This document shows positions 7,756 through 18,498 of a stretch of 53,993 bases of DNA, one piece after another. The stretch's first letter is position 1, and each line of letters opens with the position of its first letter. The notes under the pieces are model-generated. The model was not told where the DNA came from and made no database searches. It saw only the letters and a program-made list of their open reading frames with translations. The DNA comes from a bacterium (GTDB taxonomy: Bacteria; Bdellovibrionota; Bacteriovoracia; Bacteriovoracales; Bacteriovoracaceae): contig JAUHVL010000021.1 of the NCBI GenBank assembly GCA_030425045.1, positions 1-53,993 of the forward strand. Direction: 5' to 3'. Position numbers and translations under genes: made by a program.

Positions 7756-8265
7756 ACGGATAGTTTTGAAGATCGTGAATTTATTAAAAATGTACTAACT
7801 TCATATGACTATAAGCAGACAAATGAATTTTTACAAAAGTTGTATCATTATCTTAAATATTTAAAAAATTTTGAAAATATCGAAGCTCCACGTGGGAAAC
7901 AGGATATTAATTGCAAAGTGAATTTGCTTAAAAATTTTAATAAACATCTTTATGTTCTTAATAAAAATAAAAGACTTGTTGAGTATGCGATTAGTGAAGT
8001 GGCTGAGCATTTGGTTTCCAAACTACTTCTTTCCAAATCATCAATTCTTTTAAAACTTAAATACGCAGAAAAAGGATCCTTTCCACATCGTTTGAAAATC
8101 TTTGTTCAAAAGCAAATAGATGAAAGGTTACCTTTTGTTCGAGTAGCATTAAGAGATGCACTATATGCCAGCTTAATTAGAGAGCAAAAAGATTTTGATG
8201 AAGTAAAAATGAAAGTGGAGTTAGAGCGTCAGCTCGAAAGGATTCAAAAGCGTTTAGGAAAGTGA
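7756..8265 (+). CDS. Hypothetical protein, downstream half of the interrupted gene
   Basis: This frame continues the preceding one after the TAG. No ATG or GTG is available near the front. Candidates are a TTG at 7840 with no Shine-Dalgarno, and an ACG at 7756 just 3 nt after AGGAG (an ATG there would look normal). The protein is lysine- and leucine-rich, predicted helical, with FPHRLKIFVQKQIDERLPFV near the middle and a coiled-coil-like C-terminus (VKMKVELERQLERIQKR). It ends 4 nt before the convergent START-domain gene. The start is uncertain and the function unknown. Confidence 0.5.
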   Translation, partial: TDSFEDREFIKNVLTSYDYKQTNEFLQKLYHYLKYLKNFENIEAPRGKQDINCKVNLLKNFNKHLYVLNKNKRLVEYAISEVAEHLVSKLLLSKSSILLKLKYAEKGSFPHRLKIFVQKQIDERLPFVRVALRDALYASLIREQKDFDEVKMKVELERQLERIQKRLGK

Positions 8266-8269
8266 AATT

Positions 8270-8917
8270 TTAATCTAGTAGAGGCTTATATTTATCTAGG
8301 ACAACGATATCAGGTTTGTTGAGTTGCTTGTTAAGTCTATCCAACATTCTAAATGGCCATTTTGATTGAATTATATTGATGATCCAATTCGGGATTCCAC
8401 CTTTGAAGTCAGTTATGAGCCATGTTTCAAAAGACGTTTTATTTGGTCCTAATTTGATTAACTCTATTCTTCCAAGGTGAGTAATGCCGCGGATATAGTT
8501 TTTTTCTTCAGGGTAATCCTTTCTCTCTACGGATTTAATTGTAATGACGAGCATTTTTTTTTCTTTGATGTAGTTTCCAACGATTTCAATAAGAAATGAA
8601 CGATCCATTAAAGGCCATGGAGCAGTGTAGAGAGAATATTCCACACGGCTAAAAGGTGATGTTTGCTCGACAATCTCATTTTTGACAAGCCTTGGAATCC
8701 ATTCGTGCTTACGATCACTATCACTCATGGCAGAGATGACTTTTGCTAAAGGATGGTTGATCACTGATTTTGCACGGATGGGAATGAGGCCTGATTGATG
8801 TCGGGAGTTGGCCTTGTAGACCGTAATATTGTCTTTTTCTTTAAATACTTTCCATTCATATTGATCAAACTGGTGAGCAAAACAAAAAGTAAATATGAAG
8901 CTTAAGAGTATATTCAT
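8270..8917 (-). CDS. Exported START-domain lipid-binding protein
   Basis: The 215-aa protein has a short signal peptide (MNILLSFIFTFCFAHQ), then a single START-like domain. Characteristic stretches are EWKVFKEKDNITVYKA, VINHPLAKVISAMSD, HEWIPRLVKNEIVEQ and the YTAPWPLMDRSFLIE segment, typical of bacterial START proteins with a hydrophobic lipid pocket. The likely site is the periplasm, with a lipid or sterol-like ligand not predictable from sequence. Its ATG overlaps the purB stop (ATGA), so the two are co-transcribed, although no metabolic link is evident. Confidence 0.85.
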   Translation of the reverse strand: MNILLSFIFTFCFAHQFDQYEWKVFKEKDNITVYKANSRHQSGLIPIRAKSVINHPLAKVISAMSDSDRKHEWIPRLVKNEIVEQTSPFSRVEYSLYTAPWPLMDRSFLIEIVGNYIKEKKMLVITIKSVERKDYPEEKNYIRGITHLGRIELIKLGPNKTSFETWLITDFKGGIPNWIINIIQSKWPFRMLDRLNKQLNKPDIVVLDKYKPLLD

Positions 8918-10230
8918 GGAAGAGGGTACTGTTCAAGTGAGCGATGAAATACTTGATCGGTGCTTCCTAGATAAATATTTTTTAACTCTTCTTTTGTAGG
9001 AGTTGTTAAATCGACGGTTATATTTTTATCTTTGCAAATCGTAACCAACTCTCTGTGAAAAGCGGTTGCCTCAGGTTCACTTTGACTTTTAAAAGCAGCT
9101 TCTTGAACAAAGTAGTATAACTCTTCTCTTTTTACGTCAGTCTGCTTTAAAAGTTGATGAAGATAGTAACTAGATAAATAATTATGTTGCTCAAAAACAC
9201 GGTTTTCGATGACCTCATGATGAAACACTAAATTATCCACAGTATCTGTTAATCTCTCAAGTGAATAGAGCATAAGGCCCAAGTTATCAGGGAGGTAAAG
9301 TCTCTCTGTCGAGCTATGAGAAATATCTCTTTCGTGCCATAGCACAATATTTTCTAGGGCCATATGAACATGTGATCTGAGAACTCTCGCCATTCCTGTT
9401 AGATTTTCACCGCTAATAGGGTTTTTCTTATGAGGCATTGTTGAGCTGCCTTTTTGTCCTTTTTTAAACCCCTCGTGAAGTTCAGCGACATCACTACGGT
9501 GGAGGTGTCTGATTTCGACACAAAATCGTTCCATAGCACTTGCAATGAGGGCATGGATAGAAATAAGCGAAGCAAGTCGATCTCTTGGAATGACTTGAGT
9601 TGAAAGAGGTTCAACTTTCATCCTTAAAGATTCTGCTGCCTTTTCTTCCTGCTCGGGAGTGAGAATGGTATAGTTTCCTACTGCTCCACTAAATTGAATG
9701 GTTAAGTTTTCGTCGTACCAAGTTTCCCAAGCCTTATAGTGTCTTGAAAACTCATTATAAAAACCTAAGAGTTTTTGGCCAAAACTCATAGGCTCTGCAT
9801 ACATTCCATGGGAACGTCCAATCGTCATGATGTCTTTCATTTCGACAGAACGTTTATGAAGTGAATGTAAAAGTGCTTTGAAAGCTGGTCTTATTAAATC
9901 TAATGAACGCTTTATTTGAAGGTTCATGGCAGAGTCGATAATGTCTGAAGATGTGACTCCAAAGTGAAAGTATTTTCCTTCTTCGGCAGTTAAATTTTCG
10001 GTAATAGAAGTACAAAAGGCGATGATATCATGACGAGTTGTTTTTTCGATTTCATTAATTCGTTCAGGATTTATTTTTACTTTAGATTTAATATTTTCAG
10101 CAGTACCAGCTGGTACTAACTCCGGTTCTAATGCTTTTAGTATCGCGAGTTCAACTTCTAAATAAGAGCCAAATTTTGCTTGTTCATTCCAGAGAGAAGA
10201 GATTTCGACTTTTTCATAGCGGGGTATCAT
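8914..10230 (-). CDS. purB: Adenylosuccinate lyase
   Basis: The enzyme cleaves SAICAR to AICAR and adenylosuccinate to AMP in purine synthesis. The fumarase/aspartase-superfamily signature GSSTMPHKKNPISGENL is near residue 265, with the conserved FHFGVTSSDIIDSA (~90) and TIGRSHGMYAEPMSFG (~138) regions. The length of 438 aa is normal for the family. The start has GAGGT 7 nt upstream. It is separated by 13 nt from the upstream barrel-protein gene and overlaps the START gene. guaB-guaA lie elsewhere in the window, so the IMP branch enzymes are not one operon. Confidence 0.95.
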   Translation of the reverse strand: MIPRYEKVEISSLWNEQAKFGSYLEVELAILKALEPELVPAGTAENIKSKVKINPERINEIEKTTRHDIIAFCTSITENLTAEEGKYFHFGVTSSDIIDSAMNLQIKRSLDLIRPAFKALLHSLHKRSVEMKDIMTIGRSHGMYAEPMSFGQKLLGFYNEFSRHYKAWETWYDENLTIQFSGAVGNYTILTPEQEEKAAESLRMKVEPLSTQVIPRDRLASLISIHALIASAMERFCVEIRHLHRSDVAELHEGFKKGQKGSSTMPHKKNPISGENLTGMARVLRSHVHMALENIVLWHERDISHSSTERLYLPDNLGLMLYSLERLTDTVDNLVFHHEVIENRVFEQHNYLSSYYLHQLLKQTDVKREELYYFVQEAAFKSQSEPEATAFHRELVTICKDKNITVDLTTPTKEELKNIYLGSTDQVFHRSLEQYPLP

Positions 10231-10243
10231 TTTAGACCTCGTT

Positions 10244-10966
10244 TTAAAAATAAAAACTTAAGTCTACTCCTATCGTCATCCACGTTAGAAGTAAAGATCG
10301 ACTACTTGAACTCTCGTCAGTAAAAGCCTGTGGACGCTTTACATGGGCCAGGTGATAAGTTGTCCTGACACCATAATGCATTGATTTGCTGTTTCTTACA
10401 TGGAGACCAAGGTCGGCCTTGAGACCAGGTCCTTTATAGGTTCGATTAGAAAAGTTTTGGTTCAATGTGTAGTAACCAAAATTTGCTGCAGTATGTGTAT
10501 AAATTGACTCTGAGTTGATAAGCTCTTGTATCCAAGCCCCTCTCATACTGACGCCGACTCCAAATATATTGAGCTCATCGTTACTTTCATCCAAAGCGCT
10601 ACTTCCGGCAAGATCTCCCGAGTTGGTTTCATCTACAATACGATAAAAATCGGCTTGAGTTCTCATGTAGAAAAATTCCATCCAGTAGTTTTTAAAATGA
10701 TGAGCATAATTAAATTCAAGGGCCGTTACATCGGCAATTTTGTAGAGATTTGTGTTGCCATGAAAGAGAAAACTAATTCTGTTGCGATCATCTTTTATTC
10801 GATGGCGATCAACCATTAAGCCTGAGTCGATATCTCTAATTTGTACTAATTTAGCAGAATCATCTTCAATCATTTCTTCTAACTCAGCATCACTATGTTC
10901 CATGCTGTCTTTTGCAAAAAGTTGTGGAAGAAAAATGAAACTAAGAAGAATGATTAAATTTTTCAT
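10244..10966 (-). CDS. Putative outer-membrane beta-barrel protein
   Basis: The 240-aa protein has a signal peptide (MKNLIILLSFIFLPQLFA), an acidic N-terminal segment (about 19-45) and then alternating amphipathic strands such as ALEFNYAHHFKNYWMEFFYM. It ends WMTIGVDLSFYF, with the terminal Phe typical of barrels inserted by BamA. It probably forms an 8-10 strand barrel. The start overlaps the TolC-family gene stop by 4 nt, and GGGAG precedes it. The substrate and function are unknown. Confidence 0.7.
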   Translation of the reverse strand: MKNLIILLSFIFLPQLFAKDSMEHSDAELEEMIEDDSAKLVQIRDIDSGLMVDRHRIKDDRNRISFLFHGNTNLYKIADVTALEFNYAHHFKNYWMEFFYMRTQADFYRIVDETNSGDLAGSSALDESNDELNIFGVGVSMRGAWIQELINSESIYTHTAANFGYYTLNQNFSNRTYKGPGLKADLGLHVRNSKSMHYGVRTTYHLAHVKRPQAFTDESSSSRSLLLTWMTIGVDLSFYF

Positions 10967-12405
10967 TTTGTAGTTCTCCCTAGTGGAGTGACTTGTTTTT
11001 CAAAATTCTCACCTGGAATGTTTTCTTTTCCAATGAGTTCCGCAAGAGTAAGTTTACTTCTCAAGTGTAAATACTGGTATTGGGCCATCAGCATTTGAGC
11101 AGAAGTCATTTCTTCAAGTGCATCCTGATAATCTAAAAAGCGTGTTTTCTTATTGAGATAATTATCGAGAGCTGAGTCATATAGTTTTTTTACAGTGGGG
11201 ACTCTGGCCTCAAGCACACGAATATGATTTTCTAGAAACTTGATATTGATATAACTTTGTTGAATTCCGGTTTTTACTTGGTTGATCGCCTGTTTAAGGC
11301 GATTAAAAGTACGCTGTCGATCAAGTGTACGCTGTTCAGTTCTTCTTTGGTTGAGAAAACCGTTTTGACCAAAAAGAGTCCAGGTCGCAGAAACTGAAGC
11401 GACGATATCTAAGTTACTACCGTTTAAACCAGTATCATATCTTGTATCATGAATGGCCGGTCCCATCGTGTGAGTGTAAGCACCAAGGTTTAAATCAAAT
11501 TGAGGTAAGGGGAGGTTTTGTAATCTGGCCACTTTGAGTTCACGTTGCGCTTGTTTCACATCAATCTTGGCATCGAGAACACTTCTAGCATCTCTTTCCC
11601 CAAGTTCTAAAGCAGATTGAAGGGGATAACCTAATCTTTGAAAACGAATTTCATCTTTTAATAAGTAGCGAGTTCCTGGCTCATCTACAATTAAAAGGGC
11701 GATCTCTTCATCTTTACTTTCTTTATCTATTTTGGCCTGTTGATAATCATTTTGGGCCTTAAGGTAGATGGCACGGGATTGGTAATACTCCTGCCGTGAT
11801 ATCTTTCTGAGTGTGATTTTCTCTCTATTGTAACGGTAGACAAAAGAGGCTTGTTGAAGCTGGTCTTTTCTGATTTCGAGTAGTTTATTTAAATAAAGCA
11901 GCTCGAAATAGGCATCGATTAACTGAGACCTGAGTAACCTTCGATCCTCACCTAGGTTTCGACGATCTTGTAAAAATTGGTCTTTATTATTGAGGTGGAC
12001 TAGAAACTCTTTTCCCCAATTGAAGATAGTGTAATTTCCTAAATCTAATTGCAGATAACCAGACGTTGAGCGAGTTCGAGATGAAAGCAAATCTCCTCTT
12101 CTTAGCCTTGCGACTCTCTGCGGAGTGGTGACCATATTGACTTCAACCTGGGGTAACCAAAAAGTATCCCAAGTTTCTTCCCAGCTCAATTGAAGAGATT
12201 CAAGCCCCATTTTTCGATCAACTTGATCATAGTTTTTCCTTAACCCTTGTTCTATCACATCGGTAAGACTGAGTGGTTTGTACTCCATCTTTTCGTTTAG
12301 TTCCTTGTCTTCTTGGATATAAAGACCTTTTGGAACAGATTGCCCCATTACCTTAGGTAATAAGATAAAGAGAAAAGATAAGAAGGTCAGAGTGACTTTG
12401 TTCAA
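10963..12405 (-). CDS. TolC-family outer-membrane efflux/secretion protein
   Basis: The 480-aa protein has an N-terminal signal peptide ending around VMGQ and the two-fold repeated helical and strand layout of TolC/OEP proteins: long helices (REYYQSRAIYLKAQND in the first half; TRFLDYQDALEEMTSAQ in the second) and short beta segments (FDLNLGAYTHTMG). It would form the trimeric exit duct of a tripartite pump or type I secretion system, but no adaptor or inner-membrane partner is in the window. The start is TTG (12403-12405) with GAGAG about 8 nt upstream. Confidence 0.87.
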   Translation of the reverse strand: MNKVTLTFLSFLFILLPKVMGQSVPKGLYIQEDKELNEKMEYKPLSLTDVIEQGLRKNYDQVDRKMGLESLQLSWEETWDTFWLPQVEVNMVTTPQRVARLRRGDLLSSRTRSTSGYLQLDLGNYTIFNWGKEFLVHLNNKDQFLQDRRNLGEDRRLLRSQLIDAYFELLYLNKLLEIRKDQLQQASFVYRYNREKITLRKISRQEYYQSRAIYLKAQNDYQQAKIDKESKDEEIALLIVDEPGTRYLLKDEIRFQRLGYPLQSALELGERDARSVLDAKIDVKQAQRELKVARLQNLPLPQFDLNLGAYTHTMGPAIHDTRYDTGLNGSNLDIVASVSATWTLFGQNGFLNQRRTEQRTLDRQRTFNRLKQAINQVKTGIQQSYINIKFLENHIRVLEARVPTVKKLYDSALDNYLNKKTRFLDYQDALEEMTSAQMLMAQYQYLHLRSKLTLAELIGKENIPGENFEKQVTPLGRTTK

Positions 12406-12486
12406 CTAGTGGTCTCTCAATTATTGTGTGTGTTTGAAAAGGATAGCGAAGTTTTTGCTAAGTGGTCAAATTTATTCTGGAAAGAA

Positions 12487-12813
12487 CTAGATATTAATTC
12501 CTGGGCAACCTTGGCGAATAATTGTTTCTTCTTGTTTTTGTATTCTCAATGAAGTGAGCTCTAGCTCTTTTTCGAGTCGTTGAGAATTTTGAATGAGCTT
12601 TTCTCTTATGGAGACTCTCTCTGGTGGAGTAATCGACTGTAACTTTCCATTTCGGTTTAAGAGCTCTTTGATTTTCTGTTTATGCATAACCTTTTTTTGC
12701 CGAGCGCCAATAAGTTCTTGGCATCTTAGTGAAATTGCAGGATCTGTGATGGCCGACTGAGCAAGTACGCTAATTTTGAAGGCCATTGTGATGAAAATTA
12801 GTAAAAATTTCAT
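12487..12813 (-). CDS. Small exported protein, coiled-coil-like
   Basis: I take the ATG at 12811-12813 as the start because it directly begins a signal peptide (MKFLLIFITMAFKISVLAQ). The longer frame from GTG at 12840 adds nine polar residues. The mature ~90 residues are charged and helical with regular Leu/Arg/Glu spacing (REKLIQNSQRLEKELELTSL) and two cysteines that may bond. TATAAT (12817-12822) lies only 3 nt before the ATG, so the exact transcription start is unclear. It lies 81 nt upstream of the TolC-like gene, on the same strand. The function is unknown. Confidence 0.65.
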   Translation of the reverse strand: MKFLLIFITMAFKISVLAQSAITDPAISLRCQELIGARQKKVMHKQKIKELLNRNGKLQSITPPERVSIREKLIQNSQRLEKELELTSLRIQKQEETIIRQGCPGINI

Positions 12814-12896
12814 GTAATTATAATAACATGACTTTGCCACAGTACATAAGTAATGGTAGCTTGTTCCCTTTGTGATTTTACTCGAGGAGGGTTGCC

Positions 12897-15264
<2,368 letters not shown>

Positions 15265-15268
15265 AATT

Positions 15269-16066
15269 ATGACGACTCGTCTTTTAACATTTTGTGGTCC
15301 ATGTGTGCTTGAGAGCGAAGAGTTAGCTATGGAGATAGCTGGTTATTTAAAAGAAAAAACATCGACAAATATTGATCTTGTTTTCAAAGGTAGTTTTGAT
15401 AAGGCCAATAGAACCTCAATAGATTCTTATCGAGGTCCTGGTATTGAAAAGGGATTAGATATTTTAAATAAAGTAAATCAAAAGTTTGAACTACCTACAA
15501 TCACAGATATTCATTTGCCAGAGCAAGCGGAAGAGGTTGCAGCAGTTGTCGATTATGTTCAGATTCCTGCATTTCTTTGTCGTCAAACTGATTTATTGGT
15601 AGCAGCTGCCAACGCTTGTGCTAAATATGGAAAGAGTTTAAAAATTAAAAAAGGTCAGTTTCTTGCTCCTAGCGACACCATTAATATTGTAAATAAAGTG
15701 AAAGAAATATTACCTCTTAATAGAATTCTTTTAACGGAAAGAGGAAGCAGTTTTGGTTATAATAATCTCATTGTCGACATGGCCTCTTTCAATGAAATGA
15801 AGAAGTCTGGCGCCCGAGCGATCTTTGATGCGACTCACTCAGTGCAAAGACCAGGTGGACTTGGCCATCAAACAGGGGGAAAAAGAGACCAGATTGAGAC
15901 TCTTGCAAAAGCGGCTATGGCCGCCGGTGCTGATGGGGTTTTTATGGAAGCTCATCCTGAACCCGCGAAGGCCTTAAGTGATTCTGCAACTTGTTTACCA
16001 TTACAAGACGTTCCAGCACTTTTAGAAAAGTTATTTAAAATTTATCAGGTTAATTTAAATGCATAA
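15269..16066 (+). CDS. kdsA: 3-deoxy-8-phosphooctulonate synthase
   Basis: KdsA condenses arabinose-5-phosphate and phosphoenolpyruvate into KDO-8-phosphate. Family motifs are clear: FCGPCVLES (~10), FKGSFDKANRTS (~40), the QIPAFLCRQTDLL region, LTERGSSFGYNNLIVD (~150), FDATHSVQRPGG and VFMEAHPEP. The length of 265 aa is normal. The Shine-Dalgarno AAAGG is just upstream, and the stop overlaps the kdsC start by 8 nt. Confidence 0.96.
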   Translation: MTTRLLTFCGPCVLESEELAMEIAGYLKEKTSTNIDLVFKGSFDKANRTSIDSYRGPGIEKGLDILNKVNQKFELPTITDIHLPEQAEEVAAVVDYVQIPAFLCRQTDLLVAAANACAKYGKSLKIKKGQFLAPSDTINIVNKVKEILPLNRILLTERGSSFGYNNLIVDMASFNEMKKSGARAIFDATHSVQRPGGLGHQTGGKRDQIETLAKAAMAAGADGVFMEAHPEPAKALSDSATCLPLQDVPALLEKLFKIYQVNLNA

Positions 16067-16604
16067 TTTAAACTTAAGAGAAATCTCTAAAAAGTATGAA
16101 GATAAATTAAAAAAGATCAAAGTATGTGCTTTTGATGTAGACGGAATTCTAACTGATGGTAGAGTCTGGTGGCATGGAGAAGAGGTTGGATGGAATAGAA
16201 TGACTCATACTAATGATGGGTACGGTTTCCATATCTTAATGAAGGCAGGGCTAAAAGTGGGTGTTATTACTGGGGGCAAAAGTTATAGCATCGATAAAAG
16301 ATTTAAAGAAAATTTAAAGTTAGATTTTGTTTATAAAGGTACAGATGATAAGCGTTCAGCTTTCAAAAGTATTATGGATTTGGGGTATGAAGCAGAGGAG
16401 ATCCTTTATATGGGGGATGAGTTCTTTGATATTCCTTTGTTAAAAAAAGCAGGATTCTCAGCCACTGTTCCTTCTTCTAGCCATGAGGTTAAAGAAGTCG
16501 TCGATTATGTTACTTATATTGACTCTGGTATGGGCTGTGCGAGAGAGGTCATTGATTTAGTAAGATATGCACAAAATATTGTTCCTGTTATAGAAGACTT
16601 TTAA
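16059..16604 (+). CDS. kdsC: KDO-8-phosphate phosphatase
   Basis: This HAD-superfamily phosphatase removes phosphate from KDO-8-P. Motif I is FDVDGILTDG (~24), motif II VITGGKS (~66), the conserved Lys lies in KGTDDKRSAF (~92), and motif IV is YMGDEFFDIPLL. The length of 181 aa matches KdsC tetramers, and the C-terminal tail (SGMGCAREVIDLV) is the KdsC-type substrate-closing tail. It sits directly in the kdsB-pyrG-kdsA operon. KdsD (arabinose-5-P isomerase) is not in the window. Confidence 0.94.
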   Translation: MHNLNLREISKKYEDKLKKIKVCAFDVDGILTDGRVWWHGEEVGWNRMTHTNDGYGFHILMKAGLKVGVITGGKSYSIDKRFKENLKLDFVYKGTDDKRSAFKSIMDLGYEAEEILYMGDEFFDIPLLKKAGFSATVPSSSHEVKEVVDYVTYIDSGMGCAREVIDLVRYAQNIVPVIEDF

Positions 16605-16606
16605 TT

Positions 16607-16867
16607 ATGAATGACCGAAGTAAATTTCAAGAACTCCTGGATGATCATTATACCTGGCCCACGAATTATACTTTTAAGTTTATTGTTAAAACAGATCAGG
16701 TATCTGAAGTCATGAATTATTTTGATCAAAATGTAAAAGTCGATAAAAGGCCATCGAAAAAAGGTAATTATATTAGTATTTCAATAACTAAAAATGTTGC
16801 CAGCTCCGATGAAATTATTTCAATTTATCAAAAGCTTGAAAGTGTTAAAGGTATTATTAAGCTTTGA
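16607..16867 (+). CDS. DUF493 (YbeD-like) protein
   Basis: This 86-aa protein has the ferredoxin-like alpha/beta layout of the YbeD/DUF493 family, with the opening FQELLDDHYTWPTNYTFKFI and the closing SIYQKLESVKGIIKL. The family is proposed to be a small regulatory domain, and no catalytic residues are known. It starts 2 nt after kdsC without a clear Shine-Dalgarno, so translation is probably coupled. gpsA follows by 14 nt. Confidence 0.8.
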   Translation: MNDRSKFQELLDDHYTWPTNYTFKFIVKTDQVSEVMNYFDQNVKVDKRPSKKGNYISISITKNVASSDEIISIYQKLESVKGIIKL

Positions 16868-16881
16868 TATGAGGTTTTAAA

Positions 16882-17916
16882 ATGAAAAAAGGAAAGATTG
16901 CATTAGTCGTTGGAGCAGGTGCTTTTGGTACATCAATTGCTAAAATAGTTTCTCATAATTTTGAAAAAGTCATTTTGAAAGTTAGATCAGAAGATGTCTT
17001 TAATGCCATTAAAGGGGGAGAGAATACTGTTTATCTTCCCGGTCATAGCTTACCTGATAACCTCATTCCTGCACTAACATGGGAAGACGTTGATAAATAT
17101 GATAGAGATGAGATTAACCTTTTAGTTTCAGGTTTACCTACTAAAGCAATTGCTTCCTATTTTACTGCCGAAAAAGAACGTTATAGAGATTATTTTGAAA
17201 GAGGTATTCCTCTGGTTTCTCTTTCAAAAGGTATTGATGCAGAAACGTTAGAACTTCCTGATGATCTTTTCTTTGATCTTTTTCCTCTCCATAGAGACTT
17301 ATTTACTTTTTTATCAGGACCAAGTTTTGCCAAAGAAATTATGCAAGAGCAGATTACATTGGTGACTCTTGCTGGTAAGTCAAAGGAGACCATTACTAAA
17401 ACCATGAATATGATAGAAACTCCCTATTTTAGATGTATGGGGTCCTACGATATTAAAGGTGTTCTTCTTGGAGGGGCGTTAAAAAACGTCATTGCTATTG
17501 CTGGTGGAATTATTGAAGGCCTTGGCTATAACCACAACACAAGAGCGGCCCTTATTACTTGGGCCATTGCTGAGATGTTAAGGTTTGGACATGTCATCAA
17601 TGCCAGACCGGAAACGTTTTATGGGTTTTCAGGAATGGGGGATTTAATTCTGACTACGACGGGCGGTTTATCTAGAAATAAACAATTTGGAATTGAAATT
17701 GCCAAAGGTCGAAAACCTGAAGAAATTATCAATAGCCAAAGAACAGTCGTTGAAGGTTATAAAACAGCTAAAGCAGCGTATTTATTAGCAGAGAAATTCG
17801 AGGTAAGGGCGAAAATTTTTGAGGGTGTTTATAAAGTACTCTATGAAAACACTCCACCTGAAACGATCATGAAAGATATCTTACAATTTGCATCTCGCTT
17901 TGAAATACAGCCATAA
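16882..17916 (+). CDS. gpsA: NAD(P)-dependent glycerol-3-phosphate dehydrogenase
   Basis: GpsA reduces dihydroxyacetone phosphate to sn-glycerol-3-phosphate for phospholipid synthesis. The Rossmann motif VGAGAFGTSIAK is at residues ~10-21, then FLSGPSFAKEI (~135), the catalytic Lys region GGALKNVIAIAGGI (~190) and FSGMGDLILTTTGGLSRN (~245). The length of 344 aa is normal. GAGGT precedes the start. It is the last gene of the KDO/envelope operon, so the operon supplies both LPS core sugar and phospholipid precursors. Confidence 0.95.
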   Translation: MKKGKIALVVGAGAFGTSIAKIVSHNFEKVILKVRSEDVFNAIKGGENTVYLPGHSLPDNLIPALTWEDVDKYDRDEINLLVSGLPTKAIASYFTAEKERYRDYFERGIPLVSLSKGIDAETLELPDDLFFDLFPLHRDLFTFLSGPSFAKEIMQEQITLVTLAGKSKETITKTMNMIETPYFRCMGSYDIKGVLLGGALKNVIAIAGGIIEGLGYNHNTRAALITWAIAEMLRFGHVINARPETFYGFSGMGDLILTTTGGLSRNKQFGIEIAKGRKPEEIINSQRTVVEGYKTAKAAYLLAEKFEVRAKIFEGVYKVLYENTPPETIMKDILQFASRFEIQP

Positions 17917-17918
17917 CA

Positions 17919-17947
17919 TTCGAAATTTTTTAAAAATCTACTATAAT
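17919..17947 (+). promoter_or_regulatory. Putative promoter of the small exported gene at 17983
   Basis: TATAAT (17942-17947) matches the -10 consensus exactly. TTCGAA (17919-17924), 17 nt upstream, is a weak -35. The predicted start lies about 28 nt before the ATG, leaving room for the AAGGAAGG Shine-Dalgarno. Confidence 0.4.
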
Positions 17948-17982
17948 TAAACTAAATACAATTTAAACCAAGGAAGGTTTTA

Positions 17983-18498
17983 ATGAAGAGTTTAGTTCTA
18001 GGATTTTCATTAATATTACTTTTAACTGTCCATGCAAAAGAAATTACGATATTAGATGTTCGAAATAATTCGGTAGATGAAAAATATGATTACAAAATGG
18101 TTTTAGATGTAGATAAGAATAATAAAATCACAAAACTCTATGTCGATTCTTACTTAAAAGGGAATCACCAAGCAGGTCTTCAATCAAGAGATACGAAACC
18201 AATTTCTAATATCAAAACAGGAATCGTTCTTGTTAAAAGGCAAGGTTATAATTTGGCCATATTGAAAAGTCCAAATTTTATTTATGATGTTGGTGGAGAG
18301 ATGGAATTATTTTATCTTTACCGTGGGTCACTTTCTGGTTCTGGCGGGACATATCGTAAGAAAGATATGTCACTTCTTTCCCATGGTGATAATTGGCAAG
18401 TTTACGACAGTGTTAATAACGACATAGAAAAAGCAAGCCTTGTGGTTAACAAATTATTTGGAATAGAAGTCGGTATAAAAGAAATCTACTTCAAGTGA
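17983..18498 (+). CDS. Exported protein of unknown function
   Basis: The 171-aa protein has a signal peptide (MKSLVLGFSLILLLTVHA) and a mature part rich in beta strands (YKMVLDVDKNNKITKLYVD, IKTGIVLVKRQGYNLAIL) with no cysteine, ending KEIYFK. AAGGAAGG is a strong Shine-Dalgarno 5-6 nt before the ATG. It converges on the dsbD-like gene and overlaps its 3' end by 13 nt. No family recognised; a periplasmic location is expected. Confidence 0.75.
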   Translation: MKSLVLGFSLILLLTVHAKEITILDVRNNSVDEKYDYKMVLDVDKNNKITKLYVDSYLKGNHQAGLQSRDTKPISNIKTGIVLVKRQGYNLAILKSPNFIYDVGGEMELFYLYRGSLSGSGGTYRKKDMSLLSHGDNWQVYDSVNNDIEKASLVVNKLFGIEVGIKEIYFK

